Notes under the pieces: model-generated
Database searches by the model: none
The model's input: only the letters and a program-made list of their open reading frames with translations
What the model was told of the DNA's origin: nothing
Translations under genes and position numbers: made by a program
Shown here: piece after piece, positions 32,489 through 42,694 of the stretch
Position numbering within the stretch: the stretch's first letter is position 1
How the letters are laid out: each line of letters opens with the position of its first letter
From: Acetivibrio straminisolvens JCM 21531
Lineage (GTDB): Bacteria > Bacillota > Clostridia > Acetivibrionales > Acetivibrionaceae
DNA: 64,000 nucleotides
Assembly (NCBI RefSeq): GCF_000521465.1
Contig: NZ_BAVR01000004.1
Span: 47,519-111,518 of the forward strand
Direction of reading: 5' to 3'

Positions 32489-33469
32489 ATGAATAAGAAA
32501 CAGCTAATAGGACTAATTGTTGCAGGAGTAGTATTTGTGTTCGTTTGTTCTTCAAGCATTTTAATGAATACTGTTTCAAAAAAAATGGGAACATCTTTCA
32601 AACTCAATGAAACCGCAAACAGTCTTCCTCTTACTCCCTATATAGGTGTGGTGAGTGTCGAAGGAACTATTATGGACAGCGGATCAACCACAAGTTTTAT
32701 GTCAAATAGTTATAACCACAAAGATACGCTGGAGCTTATTGAAGACATGAAAAATTCGGCAAGCAACAAAGGTATCCTCTTGTATGTGAATTCCCCCGGC
32801 GGCGGTGTATATGAAAGTGACGAACTGTATTTAAAATTAAAAGAATACAGAGAAGAAACTGGAAGGCCTGTTTGGACTTATATGTCGAATCAGGCATGCT
32901 CTGGCGGATACTACATTTCAATGGCATCCGATAAAGTATACTCAAATCGGAACGCCTGGACCGGCTCCATTGGTGTTATTATTTCGCTGACAAATCTTAA
33001 AGAGTTGTATGATAATATCGGAATTAAAGGCATCTATATTACCAGCGGCAAAAACAAAGCAATGGGTGCTGCCGATCTGGATTTGACAGATGAACAGCGC
33101 GATATACTGCAAAGCCTTGTAGATGAAGCATATGAGCAATTTGTCGAAATTGTTGCGGAAGGCAGAAAAATGACAGCGGATGAGGTTAAAAGAATTGCCG
33201 ACGGCAGAATTCTTTCTGCAAAACAGGCTCTCGAGCTGAATCTTATCGACGAAATAGCCACATACGAAGAAGTAAAGGAAGCTTTCAGCATGGAGCTGGG
33301 AAATGTAGAAGTCTATACACCTAAAAAGAAAGATCCTTTCGGATTAAGCTCCTTATTCGGTTATATAAGCAGTTTAAGACCTCGCTCAGATACGGAAATA
33401 ATAGCTGAATTAATAAAGGCCAATGGAAATGGGGTGCCAATGTATTATGCAATGCCAGGACAATACTAA
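32489..33469 (+). CDS. sppA: Signal peptide peptidase SppA, S49 family
   Basis: 326 residues. An N-terminal membrane anchor (LIGLIVAGVVFVFVCSSSIL) is followed by an extracytoplasmic serine protease domain. The nucleophile Ser is in SNQACSGGYYISMASD, the preceding oxyanion loop is YVNSPGGGVYESDEL, and the general base Lys is in SGKNKAMGAADLDLT. AKQALELNLIDEI is typical near the C-terminus. It degrades cleaved signal peptides in the membrane. AAGGGG precedes the ATG. It overlaps the next gene by ~20 bp, suggesting coupling. Confidence 0.92.
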   Translation: MNKKQLIGLIVAGVVFVFVCSSSILMNTVSKKMGTSFKLNETANSLPLTPYIGVVSVEGTIMDSGSTTSFMSNSYNHKDTLELIEDMKNSASNKGILLYVNSPGGGVYESDELYLKLKEYREETGRPVWTYMSNQACSGGYYISMASDKVYSNRNAWTGSIGVIISLTNLKELYDNIGIKGIYITSGKNKAMGAADLDLTDEQRDILQSLVDEAYEQFVEIVAEGRKMTADEVKRIADGRILSAKQALELNLIDEIATYEEVKEAFSMELGNVEVYTPKKKDPFGLSSLFGYISSLRPRSDTEIIAELIKANGNGVPMYYAMPGQY

Positions 33470-34220
33470 AACTATTTATGCAGGTTTTGGAGCCCGTCTA
33501 TCAGCATATCTCATTGATTCACTGCTGGTGGGAATTGCTCTGTTAGTTGTGCGGATACCGATGTTTATCGCTTATCTGATTGGGCCTGCGGATTTCATCA
33601 AAACACCGATACTGTTTGAGTTCAATATCTTTGACATTGTTATCTATCTGCTGAGTGTACTATATTATACTCTAATGACATACTACTCCGGCTCCACATT
33701 GGGAAAAAAGTTTCTAAATCTCAAAGTGGTGAGTGCCAACGGCGAAAAATTAACGTTTATCAATGTATTATACAGAGAGACAATTGGCAAATACTTATCG
33801 GGAATTATTATTTTCATAGGCTATTTTATGATAGCAATTGACGATCAAAAACGGGGCCTTCACGACATCCTGTGCGACACAAGAGTTGTTTACAACTTCA
33901 AGGTACCTGTTAGACTAGTTGAAAAAGCTCCCGGTGAAAAATATGCCTGGACATGGAGTGTAAAAAAAGAATTTCTGAAGGATTTCTTAGAGTCGCATTT
34001 AAAGCCTTCAGAGGAAATACTAAAGGAGCAAAAGAAGGCCGGATATAGAAATCACTCCGTCTTTACCAACGGCAATCAATTTGTTTTTGTATTTGAATGC
34101 GACAACATTGATTTTGCCAATAATTATTTATCTTCAAGTCAAGTCTGCAGGGAATGGTATGAAATGATTTCTCCCATGATGGAAAGCTCTTTTGAGTTGA
34201 AAAAATCCGTTGCAGTCTAA
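33447..34220 (+). CDS. RDD membrane protein fused to an L-rhamnose-mutarotase-like domain
   Basis: About 257 residues. The first ~150 form an RDD domain: YAGFGARLSAYLIDSLLVG (the R and D of the name), three membrane helices and DQKRGLHDILCDTRVV. The last ~90 residues are soluble and read FLESHLKPSEEILKEQKKAG, then YRNHSVFTNGNQFVFVFE, then REWYEMISPMMES. This closely follows the RhaM pattern (H.......L...G.RN.SIF......F.Y.E, W...M.P..E). That fusion is unusual. The start is uncertain: ATG 33447 follows GGGGTG, ATG 33429 is also possible, and both lie inside the sppA end. A 19-bp terminator stem follows. Confidence 0.8.
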   Translation: MQCQDNTKTIYAGFGARLSAYLIDSLLVGIALLVVRIPMFIAYLIGPADFIKTPILFEFNIFDIVIYLLSVLYYTLMTYYSGSTLGKKFLNLKVVSANGEKLTFINVLYRETIGKYLSGIIIFIGYFMIAIDDQKRGLHDILCDTRVVYNFKVPVRLVEKAPGEKYAWTWSVKKEFLKDFLESHLKPSEEILKEQKKAGYRNHSVFTNGNQFVFVFECDNIDFANNYLSSSQVCREWYEMISPMMESSFELKKSVAV

Positions 34221-34251
34221 AAATTTAAAAATTAATAAACTCTTGATATTA

Positions 34252-34305
34252 AATAAGCCTTTATTCATTTATATCATAAAATTTGAAAATGAATAAAGGC
34301 TTATT
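34252..34305. terminator. Long bidirectional terminator hairpin
   Basis: Perfect 19-bp arms (34252-34270 and 34287-34305, beginning AATAAGCCTTTATTC) with a 16-nt loop, between the convergent RDD and AI-2E genes; T-rich on both exits. Confidence 0.85.
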
Positions 34306-34317
34306 CTTTGTTCTATT

Positions 34318-35435
34318 TTATTTAATCTTCTGTTTTTCCTCTCTTCTAATAACATCATTTTTAACCAGGGTGAAGAGAATTGTTGCAACCGGTACCCCAA
34401 GCAAAACACCAATCGGTCCTCCGACTCCCGCACCCACGATTGCCGCCAGAACAACCCATATGCCGGGAAGACCAAGACTGCTTCCCACAACCCTTGGGTA
34501 TATTAAATTATTTTCCAACTGCTGCAATACTATTAAGTAAACCAAAAACCATATAGCTTTGGTGGGTGAAATCATTAACAGGAGCATGAAAGCAGCAAAT
34601 CCTCCTATATATGCTCCAAAATACGGCACCAATGCGGTAACCGCAATTAAAACACTTATGAGCAGCGCGTATTCAAACCGGAATATAATCATTCCAATAA
34701 AGCAAAGAGAACCTAAAATAAAGCTTCCGCCAGCTGGCCGTATATATACTTGTTAAACACATCTACTACAACACGATATACATAAGCTCCTTTTTTGTAT
34801 AAGTATTCGGGGATATAGGTGCTGAAAACTTTTTTGCATTGCCCCATAAGTCTTTCCTTGCCGGCTAAAATATATATGGAGAATACTACTGTTATCACCA
34901 GTGTTGCCAAAAATGACAGAACCCCTGTCGTAATGCTGATAATCTTCGACATCAGCTCAGTTATACTGCTTCCGAGCCTGTTTGTGTATTCAAGTATTAA
35001 TTTGTCCAAAGAAGACAGGTCTATCTTTTCAAGTCCCAAAAGCTCGGAAAGTTCATTGGTTAAATCCCGGAAATTGTCGATGTATGCCCCCATATTGCTT
35101 AGAAATACCTGTATGCTTTTTATCAGCTGGGGTATTAAAAAGCTTATTATCAGCGTAATCAGCAAAAGTACCAGCAAATATGTAACAGTAATTGATATTC
35201 CTCTCGCAACACTCTTTAACCGGTTTTTGAATATTTTTTTATTCAAAAACCTTTCAACCGCCATGCATGGCCTGTTTAAAACAAAAGCAATAGCAATTCC
35301 GATAAAAAACGGTTTGAACAAAACAATAAATTTCCATATGCCACGCATAATCGGAATGAAATTGATGACAATGAGAACCAATGCCACCGCATAAGTAATG
35401 ACGATTATCAGATTCCTTGTCATTTTGTCACTCAA
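34318..35435 (-). CDS. AI-2E transporter family (YtvI/PerM-like) permease (frameshifted)
   Basis: About 373 residues. The helices follow the AI-2E/PerM layout: two N-terminal pairs (FKPFFIGIAIAFVLNRPC; VTYLLVLLLITLIISFLIPQL), a soluble middle (SNMGAYIDNFRDLTNEL), then FLATLVITVVFSIYILAGKE and the signature VPYFGAYIGGF plus LQQLENNLIYPRVVG and GLPGIWVVLAAIVGAGVGG. One base is missing near 34715. The family includes putative autoinducer, Na+/H+ and peptidoglycan-related permeases, so the substrate is open. TTG at 35435 or 35444 is the start; GAGGAG fits the first better. Confidence 0.88.
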
Positions 35436-35444
35436 TAAAATCAA

Positions 35445-35816
35445 CTCCTCGAGAATTGAAGCTAGTTATCCTATATATTATTCTTATTATAACACTTGAT
35501 ACCCGCCACTTATAAAAAGCGGATGACATCTATTGCCCGGTTATATTATGAACAATTTTGACAGGATAATAAGATAATTATGTACTCCTATAATTTCAAA
35601 ATCTATTCTATTAAATACAGACAAAATAATCAATAATAATATAATATGAAATTTTGCTGTATAAGGATAATATAAATTTATAAATATTACGATTTTATTG
35701 TATTATATCATAAAATATGTTAGTATAAGCACGGGATAATTATATTTTATGTCTATAATTATAAAAAAGGGTTTTATTATGTTTTTATATGGCTGTTCAT
35801 ACAAGGAGTGTAAAAT
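35445..35816. other. Very AT-rich intergenic region
   Basis: Spacer between divergent genes, with runs such as ATAATATAAATTTATAAATATT. Several TATAAT-like boxes occur, too many to choose one. No gene, repeat or clear hairpin seen. Confidence 0.4.
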
Positions 35817-36751
35817 ATGGAAGAAAATATGGAGGGTAAAATCGAGAAGAATTTGGAAGCCAATGGGGACAGTACCGTTGAAAGCCCTTTGGAAAATTCC
35901 GGGGAAAGCCTCTTAGACAACAATGGAGAAAATAATAGTGTGAGTACTTTTACAAAAGTACATACTTCTGTTTCATTCATTGTAATGGTTTTCATAAATT
36001 TTTTAGCTAATGCTATTCCTTTTAATAAAATGACAACAGGAGAAATATCGGACCTTTATCCGAACCTTTTTGCACCGGCAGGCATGGCATTTTCCATATG
36101 GAGAGTTATTTACCTTTTGCTTGCGGCATATACCGTTTACCAGTTTGACCCATTTAAGAAAAAGGACAGAGTGTTCAGCAAAGATTTAATTGAGCATATC
36201 GGAATCTTCTTCTCTATTTCATCTATCGCAAATTCGGCATGGATTTTTGCATGGCATTACAACGCCATTGGCATGTCTCTCATATTAATTGCCATTATTC
36301 TCGCTTGCTTGATTTATATTAATCTAAAGCTCAAAAAAGCCAGTCTCATAACTAGAGAAAAACTCTTCTTGAAACTTCCTTTCAGTATTTACTTTGGATG
36401 GATTACAATGGCAACAATTGCTAATGCTATCATATTTCTTTCAAGCATCGGATGGGACATGTTTGGCATTCCCGAATCACTGTGGACCATTTTGGTTTTA
36501 ATTCTTACTGTTTTAATTTGCGGCATAATAATATTCAAAAATCAGGATTTTGCCTACGGACTCTCTATTATCTGGGCTTTCACCGGTATTTTGATAAGCA
36601 CACTTCCGAAAACGGCTTTGGCGGCAAATATCCCGGTATTATTATTGTTCTCATCATAAGCATTATTCTATTGCTTATTACCGACGTTTACATATTGGTT
36701 TCCGACAAAGAAAAGTTAAAAAGTTTCAGCTTATTTAAACGACTAAAATAA
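35817..36751 (+). CDS. TspO/MBR-related membrane protein (frameshifted)
   Basis: About 312 residues. A charged N-terminal tail of ~45 residues is followed by about eight membrane helices. NLFAPAGMAFSIWRVIYLLLAAYTVYQFDPF and NSAWIFAWHY resemble the Pro/Trp-rich first helices of tryptophan-rich sensory proteins, in the longer clostridial variant. One base is missing near 36594; the restored end reads HTSENGFGGKYPGIIIV and then a last helix. AAGGAG precedes the ATG. The family binds porphyrins or lipids in other organisms; no such role can be shown here. Confidence 0.65.
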
Positions 36752-36892
36752 CGGGAAATAGAAAAAAATAATCGCTGAATAATATTTTTACATTCTCTAT
36801 GATATAATAACGAATGGTAAAAATTTTAAAAAAAGCAGACATAATTTTTAATTCTATCATAATTTTAAGCTTATCATAATAATAAAACAGAA

Positions 36893-37076
36893 GGGAGGTT
36901 TATTTTAAAATATCGGCCGCACTTTTGCTTCTGGTGCTTAATCAAAAGCAAACTTTATTCTTATTTTAGCTTTTCATGGTTATATTTCTCAAAAGAGAAG
37001 CCGAAATAAGATTAAAGGTTTATGTACTTTGCTGTTTTAGTGTAAAAACAGAAAGAATTTAAGATCACCAAGGAGG
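36893..37076 (+). promoter_or_regulatory. Structured 5' leader of the pyrophosphatase gene
   Basis: A ~190-nt leader holds three hairpins in a row: TTTGCTT/AAGCAAA (36924-36952), CTTATTT..GCTT pairing with AAGC..AAATAAG (36960-37010), and CTGTTTT/AAAACAG (37032-37051). The third is followed by AAGGAGGTCTC and the ATG. No known riboswitch motif recognised. A second AAGGGAGG at 36893 has no convincing reading frame. Confidence 0.4.
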
Positions 37077-37083
37077 TCTCTAA

Positions 37084-39170
37084 ATGGTTGAAATTACTAC
37101 TCAAACAATTCAAATTGTTGCAATCCTGATATCGGCTCTTTCTCTTGGGGTTGCTGCATGGTTGTATTCATGGGTAAAGTCCCAACCCTCATCCAATGCC
37201 CGCATCGCTGAAATAGGAGAATATATTCGTCAAGGTGCCAATACTTTTTTAAAGCGCGAATATCTTGTCCTTGCCCGTTTTACTGCAATTATTGCTGTAT
37301 TGATTGTAATTTTTCTTCCAAAACCAATCTGGTCAGGTCACGGTTTTAGCAATAATATCACAATGGCTGTATCATATATTTTCGGTACAGTACTTTCAGC
37401 ACTGGCCGGAAAATAGGTATTCAGATTGCCACCATTGCAAACATAAAATCTGCCGAAGCCGCTCAAAAAGGTGTTAAACCGGCTTTCATGACCGGATTTC
37501 GCGGAGGCGCGGTAATGGGTATGGCTGTTGTCGGTACCAGCCTTTTGGGAGTAACTCTTGTTCTGTTGCTCACCAAGGATGCGAGCTCTGTTCTCGGCTT
37601 CAGCTTTGGTGCAAGCTCGTTGGCTCTCTTTGCAAAAGCAGGAGGCGGTATATTTACAAAGACTGCTGACATCAGTGCCGACCTGGTAGGTAAGGTAGAA
37701 CTCGGCCTTGAAGAGGACGATCCTCGAAATCCTGCGGTTATAGCCGATAATGTCGGTGACAACGTTGGCGACGTTGCCGGAATGGGCGCAGACCTCTTCG
37801 ACTCCAATGTTGCATCAATGGCCGCTGCATTGGTTATGGCCACCGCTCTTGGAGGTCTTCAAAGCAAAAACGTAGCCATGGTTTTCGCGTATGCTGCTAT
37901 AGGTCTCTTGTCTTCCATCATTGGAGTAGCCACAGCACGTATCGGTAAAGATGGAGATCCCGGAAAAGCTCTCAACAGTTCTACTTATGTGACCACTGCC
38001 GTATTTGCCGTACTTACAGCTGTGTCAACCTATATCTTTGGCTTTGAATGGCGTATCTGGGGTGCAACTGCTGTAGGTCTTATAGTCGGAACCATCATAG
38101 GAATCACCTCCGACTATTTCACAAACGACGCAAGGCCCCCTGTTCGGGCTGTCGCAAATGCTTCAAAGTCAGGACCGGCATTTACCGTACTCTCAGGTTT
38201 TTCTTACGGATTGTTAAGCACCCTTCCTTCATTGATTGGTATAGCAGTAACTGCTTTAATATCCTACTATATTTGCGAACCCTTAGGCAGCGGTTACGGA
38301 ATGTTCGGTATTTCAATGTCAGCCCTTGGTATGCTCTCCATAGTCGGAATGATTATTTCCAATGACGCCTATGGTCCAATTGTTGATAATGCCCGCGGTC
38401 TGGCTGAAATGGGAGGTTTTGGCGAAAAGGTTATCGCTATTGCCGACGAACTGGATTCGGCAGGAAATACCGTTAAGGCTGTAACAAAAGGATTCTCCAT
38501 TAGTGCCGCCGGACTTACGGTTATATCTCTTCTGGGTGCTTTCATGAGTGAGGTAAACACTGCTGCAGAAGAGCTTGGTATCCAGGGAATTATGAACTTT
38601 GATATTATGAACCCTACTGTATTTTTCGGACTCATAGTAGGTGTGGCAATTCCTGCGGTATTCTCCGCAATGCTTATGCTGGGCGTTGACAAAAATGCTC
38701 AGAGAATGGTTGAAGAAATTCACCGTCAGTGGGATTCAATTCCGGGACTTAAAGAAGGAAAAGATAATGCAAAACCGGATTATGACAAATGTATAGATAT
38801 CGCTACAACAGGTTCTCTTAAAGAATTGATACCTGCCGGATTAGTCGCTATAGCTTCGACCATACTTGTAGGTTTTATTGGCGGTGTATCGGCAATAGGA
38901 GGATTCTTAACCGGTAACATCACTTCCGGACTCCTGCTTGCGCTTCTGATGTCCAACGCCGGCGGTCTTTGGGATAACTCCAAGAAGTATGTTGAGGCAG
39001 GAAATTGCGGCGGAAAAGGTTCAACGGCACACAAAGCTGCTGTTGTAGGAGATACCGTAGGTGACCCCTTCAAGGATACTGCCGGTCCTTCCATCAATAC
39101 ACAGATTACCGTTGTATCCTTGGTTTCTTCGCTGCTTTCGTCATTGTTCCTTCTGTATTCAATCTTCTAA
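37084..39170 (+). CDS. hppA: Membrane H+-translocating pyrophosphatase, K+-independent type (frameshifted)
   Basis: About 696 residues, ~16 helices. Hydrolyses pyrophosphate and pumps protons across the membrane. The catalytic loops are visible: GGGIFTKTADISADLVGKVE, DDPRNPAVIADNVGDNVGD, YGPIVDNARGLAEM and GDTVGDPFKDTAGPS. At the cation-dependence site the sequence is GNTVKAVTKG; Lys where K+-dependent enzymes have Ala, and Thr three residues on, mark the K+-independent class. One base is missing near 37414 (ALAGK, then GIQIATIANIKSA when repaired). AAGGAGGT precedes the ATG. Monocistronic, with its own leader and terminator. Confidence 0.94.
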
Positions 39171-39212
39171 AATGCCGAAATGGATTTGCAATCAATGGAC
39201 GTTGTAGGTTAA

Positions 39213-39246
39213 TAAAAGCCTTCCTTTTTCAAGGGAGGCTTTTTAC
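39213..39246 (+). terminator. Terminator of hppA
   Basis: Stem AAAAGCCTTCC / GGGAGGCTTTTT with a short T-rich loop and a T tail, 45 bp past the stop. Confidence 0.8.
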
Positions 39247-39394
39247 ATTTTGCTTTTTGCAATTTTTAAGTAAAAATACTATGGATAATTTTTCGATTTA
39301 GTATTATAATGTTCTAATGTCTGTCCTAATGTTTGATAAGAAAATTATATTTAAAAATAATTTTAATAGGTCATAAATTGGGGAGTTTGTATTT

Positions 39395-40129
39395 ATGAAC
39401 AGAGGTCAATCAAAGATGAATGATTTCGTCTACGGATTTAGAAAAGGCATACCGATTCTATTGGGATACATACCGGTAGCATTTACCTTCGGTCTTATGG
39501 CTGTCAGCGGCGGGCTTCCACCGCTTATGGCAGTTTTTATTTCCTTGTCCAACCTCACCAGTGCAGGACAATTTGCCGGTACAAATTTAATTATCCAAAG
39601 TGCAGGTTATCTCGAAATTGCCCTTACCACCTTTGTTATAAATATCAGGTATATGCTGATGTCTCTATCCCTGTCCCAAAAAATCGACCCAAAGATTACC
39701 CTTTGCCAGCGCCTTATTTTCGGTTTCGGAATAACCGACGAAACCTTTTCAGTGGCTTCAATGGAAAAAGGAAGACTCTCTTATTTCTATATGTTGGGGC
39801 TTATTGCAGGACCTATTTTCGGCTGGAGTTTTGGGACAGCTCTAGGGGCCTTCACCAGTTCGGCATTGCCCGAGTCCCTCAGCAATGCAATGGGGATTGC
39901 CTTGTTTGCCATGTTTATTGCAATTATAGTTCCGCCGGCAAAAAAATCCAAGCCTGTTTTAATGATTGTGCTTATTTCAGTTGCAATAAATCTCGCTTTA
40001 AAATATATCCCAATCTTTAGTTTTATCTCAAGCGGTTTTGGCATTATTATTTCCACTATACTTGGTGCCGGAATTGGAGCCGCAATCTGGCCTGTAAAAG
40101 AAGAAAATACTATTTTAAAGGAGGAATAG
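39395..40129 (+). CDS. azlC: AzlC-family branched-chain amino acid exporter, large subunit
   Basis: 244 residues. GFRKGIPILLGYIPVAFTFGLMA opens the protein as in AzlC/YgaZ; then SLSNLTSAGQFAG, VINIRYMLMSLSLSQK, FGITDETFSVAS and GPIFGWSFGTALGA. Multiple membrane helices. Together with AzlD it exports branched-chain amino acids or analogues. GGGGAG precedes the ATG. azlD begins 4 bp after the stop. Confidence 0.9.
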   Translation: MNRGQSKMNDFVYGFRKGIPILLGYIPVAFTFGLMAVSGGLPPLMAVFISLSNLTSAGQFAGTNLIIQSAGYLEIALTTFVINIRYMLMSLSLSQKIDPKITLCQRLIFGFGITDETFSVASMEKGRLSYFYMLGLIAGPIFGWSFGTALGAFTSSALPESLSNAMGIALFAMFIAIIVPPAKKSKPVLMIVLISVAINLALKYIPIFSFISSGFGIIISTILGAGIGAAIWPVKEENTILKEE

Positions 40130-40133
40130 AATC

Positions 40134-40436
40134 ATGCCGTATGCTTTTATCGCCGCTTTATTAATGGCGCTTGTTACATATTTACCCAGAGTACTTCCCA
40201 TTGCTGCCTTTAGGAAAGAAATCAAGTCAACTTATATAAAGTCTTTTTTGCAATACGTCCCTTATGCAGTATTGGGAGCACTTACCTTTCCGGACATTAT
40301 TAATTCCACAAACAATTACAGCACTGCCATGTTCGGCACTGCTGTCGCTCTAATTCTTGCTTATATGGAGAAAAGTCTCTTTGTAGTAGCACTAGGAGCA
40401 ATATTGACCGTATATGTCACCGGATTGTTTTTATAG
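40134..40436 (+). CDS. azlD: AzlD-family small subunit of amino acid exporter
   Basis: 100 residues, four membrane helices. It starts MPYAFIAALLMALVTYLPRV and contains FLQYVPYAVLGALTFPDI, the AzlD/YgaH signature. It is coupled to azlC (AAAGGAGG lies in the azlC end). Its last 20 bp overlap the convergent GH1 gene. Confidence 0.88.
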   Translation: MPYAFIAALLMALVTYLPRVLPIAAFRKEIKSTYIKSFLQYVPYAVLGALTFPDIINSTNNYSTAMFGTAVALILAYMEKSLFVVALGAILTVYVTGLFL

Positions 40437-41744
40437 TAGTCCTACCGTAATTCTTAAAATCCTCAATCATTTCCTCGGTCAATTCCTTTCTTCTGCATAT
40501 TTGTGCATAAAGCCGGGCACTTTTTCTGGGTGTCCTCTCCTGAGTACGGAAATTGCAGTCGTAAAGGCCAAAATTCGTTGACTCCCCTTCCAGCCACTCA
40601 AAGTTATCCATCAGTGTCCAGTAATAATACCGTTCTATCGGAATTCCTTCTTTAATTGCTTTCGAAATATAGGAAAGATGATTTGCAATAAAGTCCGGTC
40701 GTTTGTTGTCATTTTTATCGCTTATTCCGTTCTCGGTTATATAAATGGGAAGTTTATACTTTTCATAATACTTCTTGCATACCTTGTATATACCCTCCGG
40801 ATATATATCCCATCCAAGATCCGATTTGGTCAGATCCTTGTCACACACAAGTTCGTGAAAATAAAGTGAGGGGTCGAATACAAACTCAACAATATTCCTT
40901 GTATAATAATTAATTCCCAAAAAATCTGCATATCTGCCTTTTTTATGGGTTGAACCCTTTTGGGAAAGAGGAAACATTAAACGGCCTAATGTCATGCCTT
41001 CCATAAACATTTCATTGAATAGATAATCGACAACTTTAGCAATCATTTTTCCGGTAGTACTTATTCCGTCAAATATGCGAAGATGCATTGCCGTTCCTAC
41101 CATTGTCTTTCCCTTAAATTCACGTTGCTTTCTTATCTTATGTATCAAATTGTAGAGCTTTACATGGGTGTTTATAAGCTCTGCCGTAACTTTAAGCCCA
41201 TCAGACAAGCTCCTTTCTCCTGGAGGGAAAATACCGATTACATAACCGAAATCAACATAGACATTAGGCTCGTTGAAGGTTACCCAGTCACTTACAAGAT
41301 CCCCTAAATTTTCAACCACATACTTCGCGTATTCTATAAAAATATCTGCATTACCCGGTTTCTTCCACCCTCCCATATCATGAAACCAAATGGCTCAGAG
41401 AAGTGATGAAGCGTAACTAAAGGCTTGATGTTGCTATCCACCAGAAGCTTTATCTCATCTCTGTAATGCTTCATAGCTTCCTCGGAAAACTGTCCCCGGG
41501 AAGGCTCTATCCTGCTCCACTCAAGGCTCATCCTGTGGGTTTGAACTCCGAGGTCCTTCAATAGCTCCGTATCCTCCTCTACCCTGTTCCAGTGGTCACA
41601 AGCGGTAATGCAACTGCTGGAGTCCTTAATGCGGCCTTCTTCACACCATTTGTACCATGTATTGCCCGTATCCCCGCCTTCAATTTGGGTACTTGCGGTA
41701 GCTGTTCCAAACATAAATTCATCATTGAGTTTAAATGTAACCAT
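40417..41744 (-). CDS. GH1 family beta-glycosidase (frameshifted)
   Basis: About 443 residues, cytoplasmic (no signal peptide). A (beta/alpha)8 hydrolase: FMFGTATASTQIEG, HRMSLEWSRIEPSRG, the acid/base Glu in VTFNEPN, the nucleophile Glu in YITENGISD, and the aglycone-site region NFEWLEGESTNFGLYDCNF. One base is missing near 41385. ATG at 41744 follows GGGGTGG. It acts on beta-glucosides or related disaccharides entering the cell; the exact sugar cannot be told. It is distinct from the classical A. thermocellus BglA sequence as I remember it. Last gene of an operon with a metallophosphatase and DUF4474. Confidence 0.9.
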
Positions 41745-41769
41745 AATCGCCACCCCACACTTTATAAAC

Positions 41770-42666
41770 CTATTTGAAAAATTCTTTTAATTTCACCGGT
41801 TTCTCCATTTCATCCCTGCCTACGTACAATGTACCATCCTCCTTGGTTTTTACACTCCATTTGACAAGCGCTATCTTTCCCGATGCAATCTCTATTCCCG
41901 TTATGCCATAAGGGTGAACACAGCATCCATCATTAAAATACGGCGGACATCCAACCTCCGGAAATGCGGCTCTGTGAGTATGGCCTGCAATAATCATCTG
42001 ATTGTTTACTTTTACCCAATCAACCATCTTGTTTGCAATAGTCGTTTTTTTCCGGTCATTTTTGGAGGCGCTGTTGGGATCTCGAATTCCAATTAATTCA
42101 AGAGGCCTCCAAAAATATCTTACCAAAAACCTACTTACCATCCATAACATGTCATTCGGAAAATCTGCCTGGTGGCCGTGCACAAGAAATATTTTATCTC
42201 CTGTAACTCTATGGCGCAAAATTATACCTTCGTGCACCTTTGTTTTTAAAAATGCGTTTATAATCCTTTTGTCGCTTTCATCCAGATACCGGTAACCTCT
42301 TCTTTTAACGGACCTTGATGCATATTTCCTCTTTTCAATATCGTGATTGCCGTATATAAAGTGAGCCCTGCCATCGTCAATAAATTTAACCAATAGGGAA
42401 AATACATCTTTGTGTTCACTTATTATGTCACATATATTGTCATTTTCCCACAGCTCATCCCCATCCCCGAGTTCTATATAAGTGTAATTGTTGCGATAGT
42501 AATAAGTTAATGCCGCATAGTAAATGTTTTTGTTTTTGCTGAAATTGTCTGCCCAGCTTCCATCACCTCTATGACAATCACTCATTATGATAATCTTTGA
42601 AAAATCGTCAAAAGGAATCTCTTCTGAGGCCTCAAAAACTTCGGATAATCTCTTGAATTCATACAT
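41770..42666 (-). CDS. Calcineurin-like metallophosphoesterase
   Basis: About 298 residues. The dinuclear metal site is complete: MSDCHRGDG (D-x-H), ELGDGDELWE (GD-x-x-E), YGNHDIEK (GNHD), LVHGHQAD and GHTHRAAFPE (GHTH). The spacing resembles UDP-2,3-diacylglucosamine hydrolase-like and other family members with a long insert (residues ~115-200). ATG at 42666 follows GGGGTG. It lies 19 bp after the DUF4474 gene and 25 bp before GH1. The substrate is unknown. Confidence 0.88.
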   Translation of the reverse strand: MYEFKRLSEVFEASEEIPFDDFSKIIIMSDCHRGDGSWADNFSKNKNIYYAALTYYYRNNYTYIELGDGDELWENDNICDIISEHKDVFSLLVKFIDDGRAHFIYGNHDIEKRKYASRSVKRRGYRYLDESDKRIINAFLKTKVHEGIILRHRVTGDKIFLVHGHQADFPNDMLWMVSRFLVRYFWRPLELIGIRDPNSASKNDRKKTTIANKMVDWVKVNNQMIIAGHTHRAAFPEVGCPPYFNDGCCVHPYGITGIEIASGKIALVKWSVKTKEDGTLYVGRDEMEKPVKLKEFFK

Positions 42667-42694
42667 ATCAAGCACCCCACAAGTACAACAAACC

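Noticed and set aside
32308..32496. 62-codon frame overlapping the sppA start
   Set aside because: No ribosome site, Cys/Tyr/Asn-rich AT-driven composition, overlaps the sppA ribosome site.
40417..41744. GH1 gene as the well-known BglA of A. thermocellus
   Set aside because: The N-terminus and active-site surroundings differ clearly from the BglA sequence I remember; it is a second, distinct GH1 protein.
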